A stretch of 64,000 nt of DNA, from assembly GCA_032173965.1 (NCBI GenBank), contig CM063284.1, positions 110,954,410-111,018,409 on the forward strand, read 5' to 3'. Source of the DNA: Sitta carolinensis (Eukaryota > Chordata > Aves > Passeriformes > Sittidae). Below are positions 24,545-35,990 of this stretch, piece after piece (the stretch's first letter is position 1; every line of letters starts with the position of its first letter). The translations under genes were made by a program, and so were the position numbers. The notes under the pieces are model-generated. The model did not search any database. It saw nothing but the letters and a program-made list of their open reading frames with translations, and was not told the DNA's origin.

Positions 24545-26451
24545 GTAAGTAAACGTCCCAACAAAGCAAGAAATGAGATGAGCAATAGTGAGAAATGATG
24601 GTTTCCTGAGGATTTCCTCAGATGTTTCTGGATACCAAACAATAAGGCTTGGCCAAGCGCAACATTTTCTGGGAAATGTGGTTTGGGACGACAGTTGGCC
24701 AGGGGAGAAGAGGGAGAGGAAAAAAAAAATGTCTGAAAAGATTTTATTCAGGTAGAGTGGAAATTTTGTATGAGGGGAAAAAAAACCACTTTCTTCAACA
24801 GGTTCTACAAAACAACAATATAAGCTAATTGTGATTTTTAGGAAATGCTATTACTTATTCTGAGACAAATTTTTTTTCTATATAATTTGTAAACAAAGGC
24901 TGTTGCCATATATAGGATATGTTAACTTCAACTCTATTTCTTTTAATAGGAAATATCAGATGTATTTTGGGATACTGTAAATAAAAAAGAAGTCCAAGAA
25001 TAATGAAATAGTAAATGAAGAAACAGAGAAGCACCTTCAAGTGAGAATGCTAAGTTTTATATTCAGATAGATGTATTTACATGGATGTTTTAGTGTATGT
25101 ACTTGCTAGAAGACTCAACCACACACTTGGCTTGTACTGTGGGTTTGTGTAATGGGTCAGATCCAAATGCTGGCAGAAGAGCATCTAAATCAGTTCTGCA
25201 TTAGAGACTGATGTCTCTTTTATTACTCCTTTAACTGCACTCACTGATGAAGATGATGCAGAAAATTAATTACAGTTATGAAGAATGAAAGTGAAAGAGC
25301 CATATTCGCTCCTCAGCCATGACCCTGCACTGGGCTGCCATCAAGGAGGTTGCAGGGTCAAAAGAATTCAGGAAAAAGCCTTTGGTAATAAATTCTACTG
25401 AAATTATGTCCTGTAGCCTAGCTGCATCTCTTCAATCAGTGATCAGAGATCACGTGTAAAGAGCTCTTTAGAAACTGAAAGTTGTCCTTTCTTCCTGTAA
25501 GCAGAGTGCAGCTGAAGATGGTTGCACTTCCCTGAGGCTCTGAGCAGGTCACAGTTGCACCTGTAGGTGCTTCTCTTGATGTGTTTGAAGGAAAGATAGG
25601 ACCCAAGTGTGTTGCTTTGACCTCTCCTTTGTCAACTTGGAATCACCTTCTGTTTTTTCACTTGCTGTCAAACACATTTTTTTATGAGATAGCCAGCAAA
25701 AATCCAGTCTTAGAGATGAGACAAATACTCATTTTTGAAACTGCTTTGGTAGGTAAGGACAGTTTGTCAGCCCACCCCAGCGCCAGCTGCTACTTCTAGC
25801 ACCGTTGGTGGAACATGGCACAAAACCAAACTGGCCACAAACGTATTGTTAGCCTATCCAGGATGTCTGTGATGCTGGGGAATGCACGTGATCCTAACAC
25901 CTCACTGCCAAGGGAAACAAAACTGACTGCAGAGGGACTACAGCGGCAAGTGACTGCTTTTGCAGCAATGGTTCTTGTGCTGGCGTTGGTACAAAACAGA
26001 AACATGGGAAGTGTCTGAGGGAAGGAAACACAAGTCAGGATGTCTACACAGACAGCAGCCTCCGTGTTCTGGGACTGATAAAGCCCCAGACTTACATGGA
26101 CCTCACAATGAGCCTCTAAGTTTTAAAAAGTTCTTGTTTCTGGGCATCCAATACCTGAAGGTTTAAGAGATGATAGCCATGGGACCAGGCTGGTTTGGTT
26201 TAAGAAATCACAGGTGTGCAGGGTTTGCCATGCTGTCCACACAGTCTGGTGATGATGGATGTGGAAGCACCTGGCCATAGCTGAGACTAAATACACCTCT
26301 CAGCTATGATGCCCCAAGTAGGAGAGAGGGACCAGTCAGCACTGACCTGCAGCTAAATCTCCAGACCACAGGTCCGCTGAGCCAGCAGATCTCCCTGTGG
26401 GCATTTAGATTGGATGTGCTCATAGGTGAGGTGATTTTTAGCCTGACTCAC
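24545..26451. other. non-coding stretch, one small open frame noted
   Basis: An ATG with good context (GGAACATGGC) at 25815 opens a 67-codon plus frame whose end is hydrophobic (AFAAMVLVLALV). A minus frame of similar length overlaps it. I do not recognise either product, and nothing else supports expression. Confidence 0.4.
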
Positions 26452-26555
26452 TCTCTTGGCTCTGCAGTCTCTCTTCTGCACAATGAAGATTACAACTCCT
26501 GAAATACTTAGGCACATGCTGATGGCAAAATCATCCACCAGGGCCTCCAATACCA
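26452..26555 (-). CDS. exon-like open segment on the minus strand, unidentified
   Basis: On the minus strand a pyrimidine-rich tract ending CTCTGCACAG is followed by a 104-base segment, open in frame after two bases (34 codons), that ends at a donor-like AAGAGA then GTGAGTC. The peptide starts VLEALVDDFAIS, contains a short hydrophobic stretch (GVVIFIV) and ends in basic residues (KRDCRAKR), a pattern seen just after a membrane helix. The frame stays open more widely (26353-26610, 85 codons). I do not recognise the family. It could be an exon of a minus-strand gene, a pseudogene fragment or chance. Confidence 0.2.
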
Positions 26556-26737
26556 CTGTGCAGAGTCCCAGAGAAGCCCATACAAAAATAGCATATCTTT
26601 TGATCTTCAAACTCAGTTAAATGCAGTCTGCAGATGCACTAAAATCCTCTAATTGTTCTGCAGGCAGAGTAATAGGTTTTTTGTCACTATGACACAAAGC
26701 AACAGGATTAGGACAAAACTGAGGTGTTTTTAGATGA

Positions 26738-26837
26738 AACAAAAAAAAAAAAAACAAACAAAAACCAAAAAAACCCAACCAAACAAAAAACCCACAAAAC
26801 AAAACAAACAAACAAACAAAACAACAACAAAAAAAAG
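26738..26837. repeat. A-rich (CAAA/CAAAA)n simple repeat
   Basis: About 100 bases of A-runs broken by C, in units of CAAA, CAAAA and CAAC. Open frames over it, rich in Lys, Asn and Thr, are artefacts. Confidence 0.93.
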
Positions 26838-27789
26838 CCAGACAATTCCTTTGGGTTTGAGTGGTACATTTTTAAGGAGCTAACCATTCTGCATTACCTG
26901 AGAACACCTATATTTGGGATTCCCCTCGGCTTCCCAAGGGACATCTATGACCTCAAGACTGTACTTGGCCTCCAGGCCCAGCTTCATAATTTTAGCATCA
27001 TCTCATCAGTAGCATTGCACTGTTGCTCCTCTGCCGTGAAAGATTTAGTTGCCATGAGCCCTGCTCTGCACCCTTCAGAGCAGAGGGTCCAAGCCCACTC
27101 AGTGGTGGTGAGCACCTTTGCACCTCAACTTCAGCCCTAAACTGCTCCTAAAAAGGGGTAGTCTCTTTTTCCAGCAATGGGAAGGCTTGGAGACTCCCAT
27201 GGGTATCCCTCATGGCATTTCCAGGCTGCTCTTTCTGTCAGCTAATTGGCACAGCAGAGCTGCTATACCAGCTCTGTATGGGGTCTCTGCATCCCTAGGG
27301 ACATGGGGTCCCTTAAATCATACAGCAGGAGAGGTCCTGTAAACACTGGAGAAGAAGCTGAATCTCAGCCCTGCTCCTTCACACAGAGCTGTTCAGAAGG
27401 GAATGGCACAGTTTCCTCTGACATGCATAATCATGGAACAGCTTGCGCTGGGAGACACTTTCCCCCCCATTTTAAATTTTGTCTTCATGTAAGTGATGTG
27501 CCCTAACATAACTCCTGGAGGAAATACCAAGTGTCATTCCAAGAGCAGGAAGGCTCTGCACTATTTCTCTTTTTCTCCAAGCATTAATTGATAGCTACCT
27601 TTACAAAAATAGGATAAACCATCCTACACAGAGATCACCTCCCCTCAGCATTTATGCCTACATGACACAGAGCTTAGCAGCACAAACCACTAGACTCCAT
27701 GTGGGCAGGACATGACTAACAGTCCATCTGTGGAGCAAGGAACTAAAGATAGACCTGACAGCTTCCCTGACTGGCTCAGTTTTCGAGGG
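26838..27789. other. non-coding stretch upstream of the CpG island
   Basis: Unique sequence of rising G+C content. Open frames of 70-90 codons overlap each other and show nothing recognisable. Confidence 0.5.
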
Positions 27790-28025
27790 CAGGTGGGATG
27801 GTTTTGCCGCAGGGAGCGATTTCGGAAAGCCCGTGGAAATCAGCATCTCCTCCTGCAGAGCCGGCTCTTGTGCTCTGCCCCTCCGGCGGGTCCGACCGGC
27901 CTCGGAGCCGAGCCGAGGGGATCCAGCCGGCCAAGAGGGGTGATGCCGGAGATGCTCCCCAGCCTCAGCCCCGTCCGACCGGGACCCACAGCTTATTCTT
28001 GCACCGAAGGGAGAGGGAGAAAAAA

Positions 28026-28110
28026 GAAAAGAAAAGAAAAGAAAAGAAAAGAAAAGAAAAGAAAAGAAAAGAAAAGAAAAGAAAAGAAAAGAAAAGAAAA
28101 GAAAAGAAAA
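28026..28110. repeat. (GAAAA)17 microsatellite
   Basis: Seventeen uninterrupted GAAAA units, extending a purine-only tract that begins near 28007. It is part of the compound repeat inside the CpG island. A homopurine mirror-like tract of this kind can adopt triplex (H-DNA) structure. Confidence 0.97.
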
Positions 28111-28124
28111 AGTAAAAGAAAGAA

Positions 28125-28200
<76 letters not shown>

Positions 28201-28224
28201 GTAGTAGTAGTAGTAGTAGTAGTA
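28125..28224. repeat. (AAT)25-(GTA)8 compound microsatellite
   Basis: About 25 perfect AAT units (28125-28200) change directly into about eight GTA units (28201-28224). The junction suggests that an A-to-G change was itself spread by slippage. The Ile, Tyr, Val or Leu runs in ORF translations come only from this repeat. Confidence 0.97.
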
Positions 28225-28399
28225 ATGATAACTGCATCCAGGCGCGGGTTGGTGCAGTGGATCCCCAGTGCGTGGAAGCCACCGGGGCGGAGTGCTGCCG
28301 GCGGGGCAGGGCCGGGCGCTGTCCCCGGGCCCCGGTGCCGTGCCCGGAGCGGTTCCGTGGCACCTCCCGCGCGGGGCGGAGCGGAGAGGGGCGGGCGGA

Positions 28400-28472
28400 C
28401 AAAGCCGGGCTGTCAGCGGGGCGGGCGGGAGAAAGGAAAAGAGGCGGCTGCTGCCGGTGGGGCGCGGAGCAG
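28400..28472 (+). other. probable first exon (5' untranslated), 3' boundary at 28472
   Basis: The sequence GCGGAGCAG then GTGAGGGAG matches the vertebrate splice-donor consensus (CAG|GTGAGG), placed 40-100 bases downstream of the GC-box cluster, as expected for exon 1 of a CpG-island gene. The 5' end is only estimated, because the transcription start cannot be read from the sequence. Open frames through the exon look compositional, so I treat it as untranslated. The next exon could be any of the plus-strand candidates downstream, or lie outside the window. Confidence 0.45.
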
Positions 28473-28575
28473 GTGAGGGAGCGCCGGGGCCGTGCCACGC
28501 TGGCAGCGGGGCTGTGGCGGGGCGGGGGTGGCTCTGTGCGCCGCTGTGCCCGCCCCGGGCGAGCGCCTCGCCCTG

Positions 28576-28636
28576 CGGGGACGGGACGGACGGGACGGGA
28601 CGGACGGGACGGACGGACGGAACAGGACGGACGGGC
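28576..28636. repeat. GC-rich minisatellite of GGGAC/GGAC units
   Basis: Tandem GGGAC, GGACG and GGAC units with one GAACA interruption, inside the 3' half of the CpG island and probably in intron 1. The unit is CpG-containing and so methylatable. Confidence 0.92.
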
Positions 28637-28771
28637 GCGATCCCTTCGCCCGCGGCAGCGCGGGCGGAGGGCGGTGATGGCCGGCGCTCTGATTCACCTC
28701 TGCCTGTGGGGCCGAAAGCACTTTGGAAAGGAGAGAAGAGCTTACTGCTCCCTGCTCTTAAAAACAAACTT

Positions 28772-28797
28772 AAAAAAAAAAAAAAAAAAAAAAAAAA
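28772..28797. repeat. poly-A, 26 bases
   Basis: Uninterrupted run of about 26 A, just downstream of the CpG island. Confidence 0.95.
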
Positions 28798-30825
28798 GGA
28801 AGTGAAATTTCAGCCCTGCGACGGTGCTGAAACAATCTCCTCGAACCGAGTCCACTGTCCTGTGTCAGTGAAGCCGGGAAAATCCCAGGGGCAGGAGTAT
28901 TACGCTGAGTTGCATCACTTAGAGAGTAATTAGTATTTAGCGGGCTGAAGGACCGAGAAGCGTGCTTGTGTGTTTGTTTTGTTGCTGTGTATAGTTGGGA
29001 AGCAGAAGAGTTGTTGGCTGGCTCTGTGGTGCGCTGTGTTCATGAATTTAAAATCCTTCGATATATAACCAGTTTGCATGTCCCTGCTGAGTTGAAAGCA
29101 TCCAAAACAGCTTCTGGTAACGGAGCTTTCCCTCAGTGTGCTGCACGGTAGGAAAGCTCTGTGATAAATAAATCCCATTCCAGGGAAAGCACTTAAAAGC
29201 CTGATGATTCAGCATGCTGCATTCACTGACCAAGGGTGACAGCTCCTGCGAGGAAGGATGCAACACTATGGGCAGATGTAAACATTACCTGAAGTTACAA
29301 GCTTCCCATGCAGTAGTGGCACAAGTGGGTGAGATTGAGCAAAAAAACACACACACTCTCCCCCCCAGTTACTACCGGTTTTTAATTTTAAGTATCTTCT
29401 TCTGATAATTCAAATGAACAACCCTCTGGTGCTTTCTGTGGCAAGTGAGTTATAGTCTTTTTTGTACTTGCTTCCCAAGGGATAGTTGTTTATCTGTGGC
29501 CCCAAACTGTGTAGCAAATGAATTGAGGATAATAACTCATAGCTCATAATTTAACAAGAAATCTAAAGCTGTAAAGAAGGTGAAAACTTTTTATAAGAAA
29601 TACTATGATAATTTTAATATGTTTTAAGGGAAGATAAACACTGAGACTGAGATGACATTTGAGAAGTGGAATAGCAGAATAGTATTTCAAACAAAACCTT
29701 GTGCAGCTCAAAGGTTATTTTGGTAAGTTGCACTTGCTCTTCAAAAGATAATCTCTTTTAAAAGTCAAACAAACCATGTAAAGACTTCTAAAGGAACGCT
29801 GTTACAGGGTGAATCTAGTCAGGTTTCTGACTGCTTCAGTGAAGAGCTAAGTAGAAGTATCATCTCAAGGGCATGTTGAGGTATTTATTATTCACCAGTT
29901 GTATGAGCAGCTGTACACACTGTCATGTCAGGATGCCCAGGTCACGAGCTGAATGCTCTCCAAATCCTTGGTGTACACACACTCACTGTGTCTTTTCTAT
30001 GAGGTACAGGGGCCCTTGATTTAATCCTTGTTTTTGTCTTTGCTCACACAACTGTATGTGCAGGGTGGGGCTTTACCCAATGAGTGAGAAAATACAAAGA
30101 GCACAAACTGTCTTTGTCTTATATAGGGTTTGTCAGCAACCACTGCTGAGATTGAATGGCTTCTTGTTAGTGAAGCCCTTGCTGTGAAAATCATACCCAA
30201 AATTGAGGACAGGAGGGTTATTACCCCTTAACTCACCTACTGCCTTATCCTGTGGGTGAAGGTCAGAGTTACAGGAAACTCTCCATCTTTCCAAAAGCAC
30301 TCAAGACTTATGGTACTGCTGCAATAGTAAAGTTTCATACTATCCCTAGTAGGGAAAGTTGACTGGGATGCTATAAAATCTATTTAGATTCAACCAAGGG
30401 CTTCAAAAATTATTAGCAATTGATGAATTTGACTTTTTTTGAAGGTAAGTATGGTTTCTTTCAGTCTGTCTCAGACTACAAAATCCATGAACTACTTCAT
30501 TTTCCTAAGGAGAAAAGATCAGCTTATTAAGATAAGAAGAGGTCAGGGGCAACAGTGGGTGGGGCAGTCAATGTCTTGCAGGCTTGGTGTGTATGAGACA
30601 CCTATGCCTTAGGGAAATATTTCAAAGACAGGAAAATATGGACATTTTTCCATGACCTCACTTTGTGAGATGTGCCATGGGAGGGAGGATGGTATAACTT
30701 GGCCAATTGTACTGTCAAGCTGTATCAGAACACTTGGTGGTCAGGTTTGGTCATTTGGTTGTATCTTCTGCTTATTTAAAACTTTTTGGCATTTGACCAC
30801 TTACCAGGTACCTGTTTGGGTACCT
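28798..30825. other. non-coding stretch, probable first intron
   Basis: AT-rich unique sequence. A TATAAAA word at about 30371-30378 is followed at 30444 by a strong donor (TGAAG then GTAAGTATGG), but no good open exon or upstream motif cluster accompanies it, so I do not call a promoter. Confidence 0.45.
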
Positions 30826-31284
30826 GGAGCTCCTGGAGTTGGTCCAGCAGAGGGCTGTGAAGATGATTAAGGGGCTGGAGCATCTCTCTTATGAGGAAAG
30901 GCTGAGGGAGCTGGGCCTGTTCAGCCTTGAGAAGAGGTGACTGAGGGGAGATCTCATCATCTGTAAGTATCTGATGGAAGAGTGCCAAGAGGATGGAGCC
31001 AGGCACTTCTTGGTGGTGCCAAGCAACGGAACAAGAGGCAATGGGCAGAAACTGGTGCTCAGGAAGTCCCACCTGAACATGAGAAAGAACTTTGCTGTGC
31101 AGTGACTGTGCACTGGGACAGATTGTGGTGTCTCCCTCACTGGAGAGACTGACTCAAGAATTGGATGCAATACTGCACCATGTGCTTTAGGATGACCCTC
31201 CTTGAGCAGGGAGATTGGACCAGATGGCCACTGTGGCAGTTTTCCAGCCTTGCCCCTCCTGTTATTTCGTGATTCTGTGATTCT
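30826..31284 (+). mobile_element. CR1 LINE, 3' end, plus orientation
   Basis: The segment follows the conserved CR1 3' region in order: GAGGAAAGGCTGAGGGAGCTG, GAGAAGAGGTGACTGAGGGG, AACGGAACAAGAGGCAATGG, AGAAAGAACTTTGCTGTGCAG, GGAGATTGGACCAGATGG, and the terminal GTGATTCTGTGATTCT. It is 5'-truncated to the reverse transcriptase C-terminus and 3' untranslated region, with in-frame stops, so it cannot move by itself. The 5' boundary is approximate. Divergence from the usual motifs suggests an old insertion. Confidence 0.93.
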
Positions 31285-31785
31285 TGAAGGTTAAGTCCTC
31301 CTATAGCATGCCACTTCCTCTGAGAAGCAAAGGGGTCTCTTGTGTCATCACTATTGCTTCTCAGGCAGGAGAAGCTTCCTTTCCACAAGGGCAGCAGGCA
31401 TCACTCATTTGGGAGGACATAAAGTCTGTATAAAGTACATTGGAAATAACCTATGTTTTGATGATGCTGACCGGTAGTCTTGGGCTGGGATAGTTACTTC
31501 AGCCTTATTTCATTTCTAATGGCCTCTATTAGTTTTAGTCTGATATTCTAAATCTAAGGCCCCTCTCTGACAACAAAACTCTCAAATCAGGTTTCTTTCA
31601 GCTCTTACAAGTCCAAGTATTCCCAACTATTTATCACTGTCTCTTCTGGCTATCTGGCATTTTTCCGTATTATTTTTGAACATTCTTCTAAATGCCATTG
31701 AAACGCTAGGAGGAGTTAAAAACAAATTATAACCCTTCCACCACACCACACCCACCCTCCCAAATGGATAACCACAATAATTTAT
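31285..31785. other. non-coding spacer between CR1 and LTR
   Basis: AT-rich sequence with no gene-like feature. CCACCACACCACACCCACCC lies near the right end. Confidence 0.55.
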
Positions 31786-32157
31786 TGTTGTGGCTTAACC
31801 CCAGAAGGCAATTAAGTACCATGAAGCAGCTCGCTCCCCGCCCTCGCAGTGGATTAGAAAGAAAAAGTAAGCCTTATTGGTTAAGAACAATTTAAGGTTT
31901 GAAACAAAATATAGTAATAGTAACATACCACTAATATTAACTATGCTGTCCTCACTCTGCACCCTTCTGGATTCTTGTGTGGCCCCTTACTTGCAGAGTA
32001 AGAGACGCTGAATAGTCCTTGGCTTAGGGTAAGCACTGCTTAGGAATAGCCAACACATCCGTGTGTTATCAATATTATTCTCATATTAAATCCAAAAACA
32101 GAGCACAGTACCAGCTGCTAAGAAGAAAAAGAACTCCGTCCTACCCAAACAGGGACA
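31786..32157 (-). mobile_element. solo LTR of an ERVL-type endogenous retrovirus
   Basis: Read on the plus strand the element starts TGTTGTGGCTTAACCCCAG and ends ACCCAAACAGGGACA, giving the TG...CA ends of an LTR. Internal words (CACTGCTTAGGAATAGCCAACACATC, split here by divergence, then GTGTGTTATCAATATTATTCTCAT and GCACAGTACCAGCTGCTAAGAAG) match a well-known avian ERVL-type LTR in reverse orientation. At about 372 bases it is shorter than full-length copies as I remember them, and the TATA-containing middle part is missing or decayed. Flanks TTTAT (31781-31785) and TTTAA (32158-32162) may be a decayed 5-base target duplication. No internal retroviral genes lie next to it. Confidence 0.85.
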
Positions 32158-35100
32158 TTTAATAATTGAAAAACAAATTTGGGAGCTTGCAAAATTACTA
32201 AAACTCTGGCTGAAACATACAATTCAGTTTTACCTTAGAAGAGCTTTTATCCTGATCCTTTTCCCCCTAAGCTTTGCAACATTGAAGCCTTAATACTGTC
32301 AAATTTTATTTTTTAAATAGCTTAATTCCAAAAGAGGGAGAAACATTAGACTAATGCAATTAAGTGAGTGGAATGCATTTTTCCCTCAGGCAGCTCTGGA
32401 GAGTGATACTATATCATGTCAAAAACTGCAAGTGGTTGTGTCAGACCGAGTTGGGCTGGGCAGATGTTGGCATGAAGCACAGGAGGGAGAACTGCAGCTG
32501 ATGCAGAGTCCCGGTGGGAGCACGTTGACAGCACTGCTGAGTCACTGGGGGTCTAAAAACAACTCTGTCATGATGGCACACGCGGTGGTGTTGCATGAAG
32601 TTTAAATGAGATCCTGAGCCTTTCAGCACCTTTACGTGTATTATTTATTTTACTGCAGGTACAGCTACACGTGTGTGTATAAAAGTCAGCGTTTTGGCCC
32701 AGCTCCTGTGAGCAAAACTACAACTGCTAATGTGAAATCCTTGCAGTTTCAGTGGGGCGTGATTTGTCACTGATGGAAAGGTGAGGGGGGTGTGGTGCAA
32801 TTCCGTGTACGGCTTTTGCCACGTGGATCCTGCAGATCCTCCCAGCTGACAGCCTCCTCTAGGTCTGTCTCTAGGAACAATGAACTTGACTGAACTCTGG
32901 CAGAGCAACGGGTGCTCTCAGGGCAGCAAGAGAAACTGGTGTTCAGTCTGCCTGCAGGAAAGGTGGGGGAAGATCCCCAGGCAAGGTGTTGTTTTCAAGG
33001 GGTTTGAAAAGACACTTCACTGACTGTAAGGAAGAAGGAGTGACTTGTCTTCTGCCTTTGGGAAAGTCAGATGACAGGAAAGGGTGCTGGCAGCAGGGTT
33101 CAGGAGCAGGGAGAGGAGAATGCAAAACATGAACTGCAGGGAATGGATCCCGAAAACAAGAATGTTCTAGCAAAGTTGTCAGGGAAAGCGTTCATCATAT
33201 TATTATTTAATTGGATCTCAGAACAGTTTCACGTTGTGTTTGTCCCCGATGAGCTGGAGCACAACCCCAGCACGCAGTCGCAGAACAGGCAGGATTAAGG
33301 CACAGACCTGTTCTGGGAGCAGTGCCCAGTGTCAGCAGCCAGCAGCAGGGCTGCCCTGTGCTATTTATATTATGGCCACGGCCAAAAAGTGTTTTAAAAG
33401 GACCGAAGGAAAGCAGTCCTGCTAACAGAGCCCCTCTAGCAAGAGAACGGCTCCAGGAGGGGCTAGTATGCTCAAAACCGATCAGCAACTGATGCCCTAA
33501 AGAGGCGACAATTCTTCACAGTGGTCCAAAAAGATGCCCAATGGTAGTGAAGAGGAGGAGGACATGTAGTAGAGAAGATGAAAACATGACAAAATTTGGG
33601 GGAGAGTCTCATTGATCTTGGTTGAATGCCTCCTCAGTCCCAGAAACTCTTGTCTCTTGTGCTGAAAAGTTTTACAGTCAACCAACTTCATTCCCCTGAG
33701 CCTTTAAAAACCCCAGATGTCAAATTTGTCCTATTTAAAGTTCAGGAACAGTTCTCTTTGTAGGAGCTTAATCTTTAACCTGGTCTCTTCTGAGAATGGC
33801 TCACCATGTTACTTTTCCCCCTTCTGGGAAAAAGCCAGTAACATTTCTTCAGCAGGCAATTTCAGATGCTGAGTACGCCATCTACTCAAGTTTACTCTTT
33901 TCCTTAAATGATACAATTAGTGGGGTCCTAGCACTGGGTAATCTACCGTACACATAAATGAAAAATTTTCAGGTTGGTCTAATTATCAATGTCAAAACAC
34001 ATAAATATATCAACTTGTCAGAAAATAGAAATCCTGCATACATTTGACAGGTGAGAAGGATATAACAATACAGGTCTATCAGCTATAAGCTTCAGACACC
34101 TAAGTTGTTTTAGTCTAGTAAATCTTGAAAGAATCATTGAAGTCCACAGGGGAAACGAGTCTCTCATCTCTCTGCATGGTTAGTTTGTACAATGTGTAAT
34201 GTGAAATGGATGATATCTTCTCAGGCTGCTCCTTACAGAGGAGTTTTATGAAAATAGGCTTTGATCTGGTAACCATTTTATGCCTCAGTTTATCCTGGGT
34301 TGAAAACAGACTAGTAACAATCTCTTCAGAGTGTTTGAATGACACTGCCAGTGGAGTGTGTTACATTTTATCAAAGGAAAACAAAGTGTTTTGTTTGGCT
34401 TTACTATATTCAGACTAAGTAGAAACACTCATTCTTGAAGCTTCTTTGCAATATGGCACTTGAAACTAACCTTGGATCTCATGACTTGTCTCTGCTGAGA
34501 ATGTGGCATCTCTTCCAGTTCTGAATCCAAGAATATTTGTGAGCCAGACGCAAAAATACAGGCTAAGGAGCAAAATGGAAGCAACAGATGATACCTCTTT
34601 TGATTTCCATCAGAGTCCAGAATTTTTCATGTCTGATATTAGTTCAGAAGACACTGTCTTGCAGGAGTACCTGCAAGTGCAAATATTGTTTGGCAGTGTT
34701 AAGTCTTGTGGATTTCAGGGCCAAATAAACACGTTTCCTGCAAGTATTGTCTGCTGTGCTTTGTAAAGTTACAAATGGCTCCTTGGCAGATGGCATGAGC
34801 ACATAGTTAGTATTAATAGACCCATACACAAGGAGAACAGGGGACTTCTGTTTGTAATTAAGCTAATCACAGAGGCAGCAGAGAGCTCCCGCCTTATCAC
34901 TTATCGCTGCTTAAATTCCAACTACCAGACTGCACCAACAGAGCAAATAGTTTCTTTAGCATTTTATGCTCATTGTGTGCTTCGGGGTTTCCCTGGAGTT
35001 GTAAGTAGTAGGGCAGGATATCAGCTCATGCAGCTGATGTTCTACTTCAACAGGTTGGTCTGCAGGTCTGCTATAGAGCTAAATGACTGCCAAACACTTC

Positions 35101-35907
35101 AGTATATAAATCCACCAACAAAAATGAGGTGTGCAACATAAACAGACTAACACTTAAAGATGTAAATTTTGTTCTTCTCTATTAGCTTTTGCATCTTTTT
35201 CTTGCAGCTCAAGTTCTCAGACATTATTAATTGCAGTAACTTTTTATAGTCAGTGCTACTCCTTTCAACTCCATTAACCCTTTAATTCCCTCATGAATTT
35301 GGTGTCAATCATAATAATAATAATGGGAAATATTATCAAAAGAAAGCAGGAAATTTAGACGGAAAAGAGACTAGGTATCGGCAATTGGTTGTGGACATCT
35401 TTATGTCTCATTAGCAATCCCTAGAAATTTTCTAGGAATATACATTTCTGTAGAAGAAGGGGTTGTGAAGTGCAGCTGAAACCAGTCTGGGGAATGTCAC
35501 AGGAAAACTGCATTTGGTGAAGTTTTGAACAGCAGCTCTGGGTAGGCTGTCTCTTGGAAGACCTTTGAAGTGCAGATTTAATAATTCCAGATGATGACAA
35601 AAAACTTTGTTAAGAAAACAAAAGATCTGGGCTCCCAGCCACTTCAGGGTAGTTGGTTTTGTGCCTGGAAAGAATCCTGCATCTATGCACTGCTGCTCTC
35701 AGGCTGCTCCTGTGGAGTGCCCCTTTCTTTCTCATCTTACAAGATGATCTTATGAGATTTTTCACATTCTTTATCTGTGATGTGTCTCCTCCCCTGAGCT
35801 GACTTCACCACAAAATTGGCAGTAATTCTATTCTGTCAGTTTGCTTTTTAACTTCCTCTGGCCTTTGCCTGAAAGAATCCTCCATTTTTCATAGTAACAT
35901 AGAAGAG
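32158..35907. other. non-coding stretch, nothing recognised
   Basis: Mixed composition, slightly GC-richer at 32700-33440. A very good acceptor-like tract (TCTTTTTCTTGCAG, ending near 35208) is not followed by a clear exon end. The 87-codon plus frame at 34503-34766 is acidic and serine-rich but unrecognised. Confidence 0.45.
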
Positions 35908-35990
35908 ATCATAGAATGGTTTGGGGTGGAAAGCACCATTAAAGGTTATCTAGTTCCAAGCCTGCATCCCTGGGTGGTCTTGGACCAGCA
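35908..35990 (-). mobile_element. CR1 LINE 3' end fragment
   Basis: Plus-strand ATCATAGAATGGTTTGGGGTGGAAAGCACCATTAAAGGTTATCTAG is the reverse complement of the CR1 tail and adjoining region. The right boundary is uncertain because similarity fades after about 35975. Confidence 0.85.

Larger units (their letters stand above)
27790..28690 (+). promoter_or_regulatory. CpG island, probable promoter with GC boxes
   Basis: G+C and CpG density rise sharply here and fall again after about 28690, in a window that is otherwise CpG-poor. Typical GC boxes (GGGGCGGAGC, GAGGGGCGGGCGG, GGGGCGGGCGGG) cluster at 28370-28430. No TATA box is seen, which is usual for CpG-island promoters. A strong splice donor lies just downstream at 28473. 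The simplest reading is the start of a broadly expressed plus-strand gene with a non-coding first exon; bidirectional use cannot be excluded. The island is cut in two by the microsatellite at 28026-28224. The long open frames here on both strands reflect GC richness and the repeat. Confidence 0.75.

Noticed and set aside
27658..28767. Very long open frames (up to 369 codons) on both strands across the CpG island
   Set aside because: They are produced by triplet and pentamer microsatellites that contain no stop codon, plus GC-rich composition; the residues are homopolymer runs.
28676..28805. ATG with good context at 28676 (MAGALIHLCLW)
   Set aside because: The frame runs straight into a poly-A tract and lies downstream of the consensus donor at 28473, so it is most likely intronic.
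30371..30443. TATAAAA word followed by a strong donor at 30444
   Set aside because: No CACCC, GC box or other promoter motif, no proper ATG context, and AT-rich DNA gives frequent TATA words.
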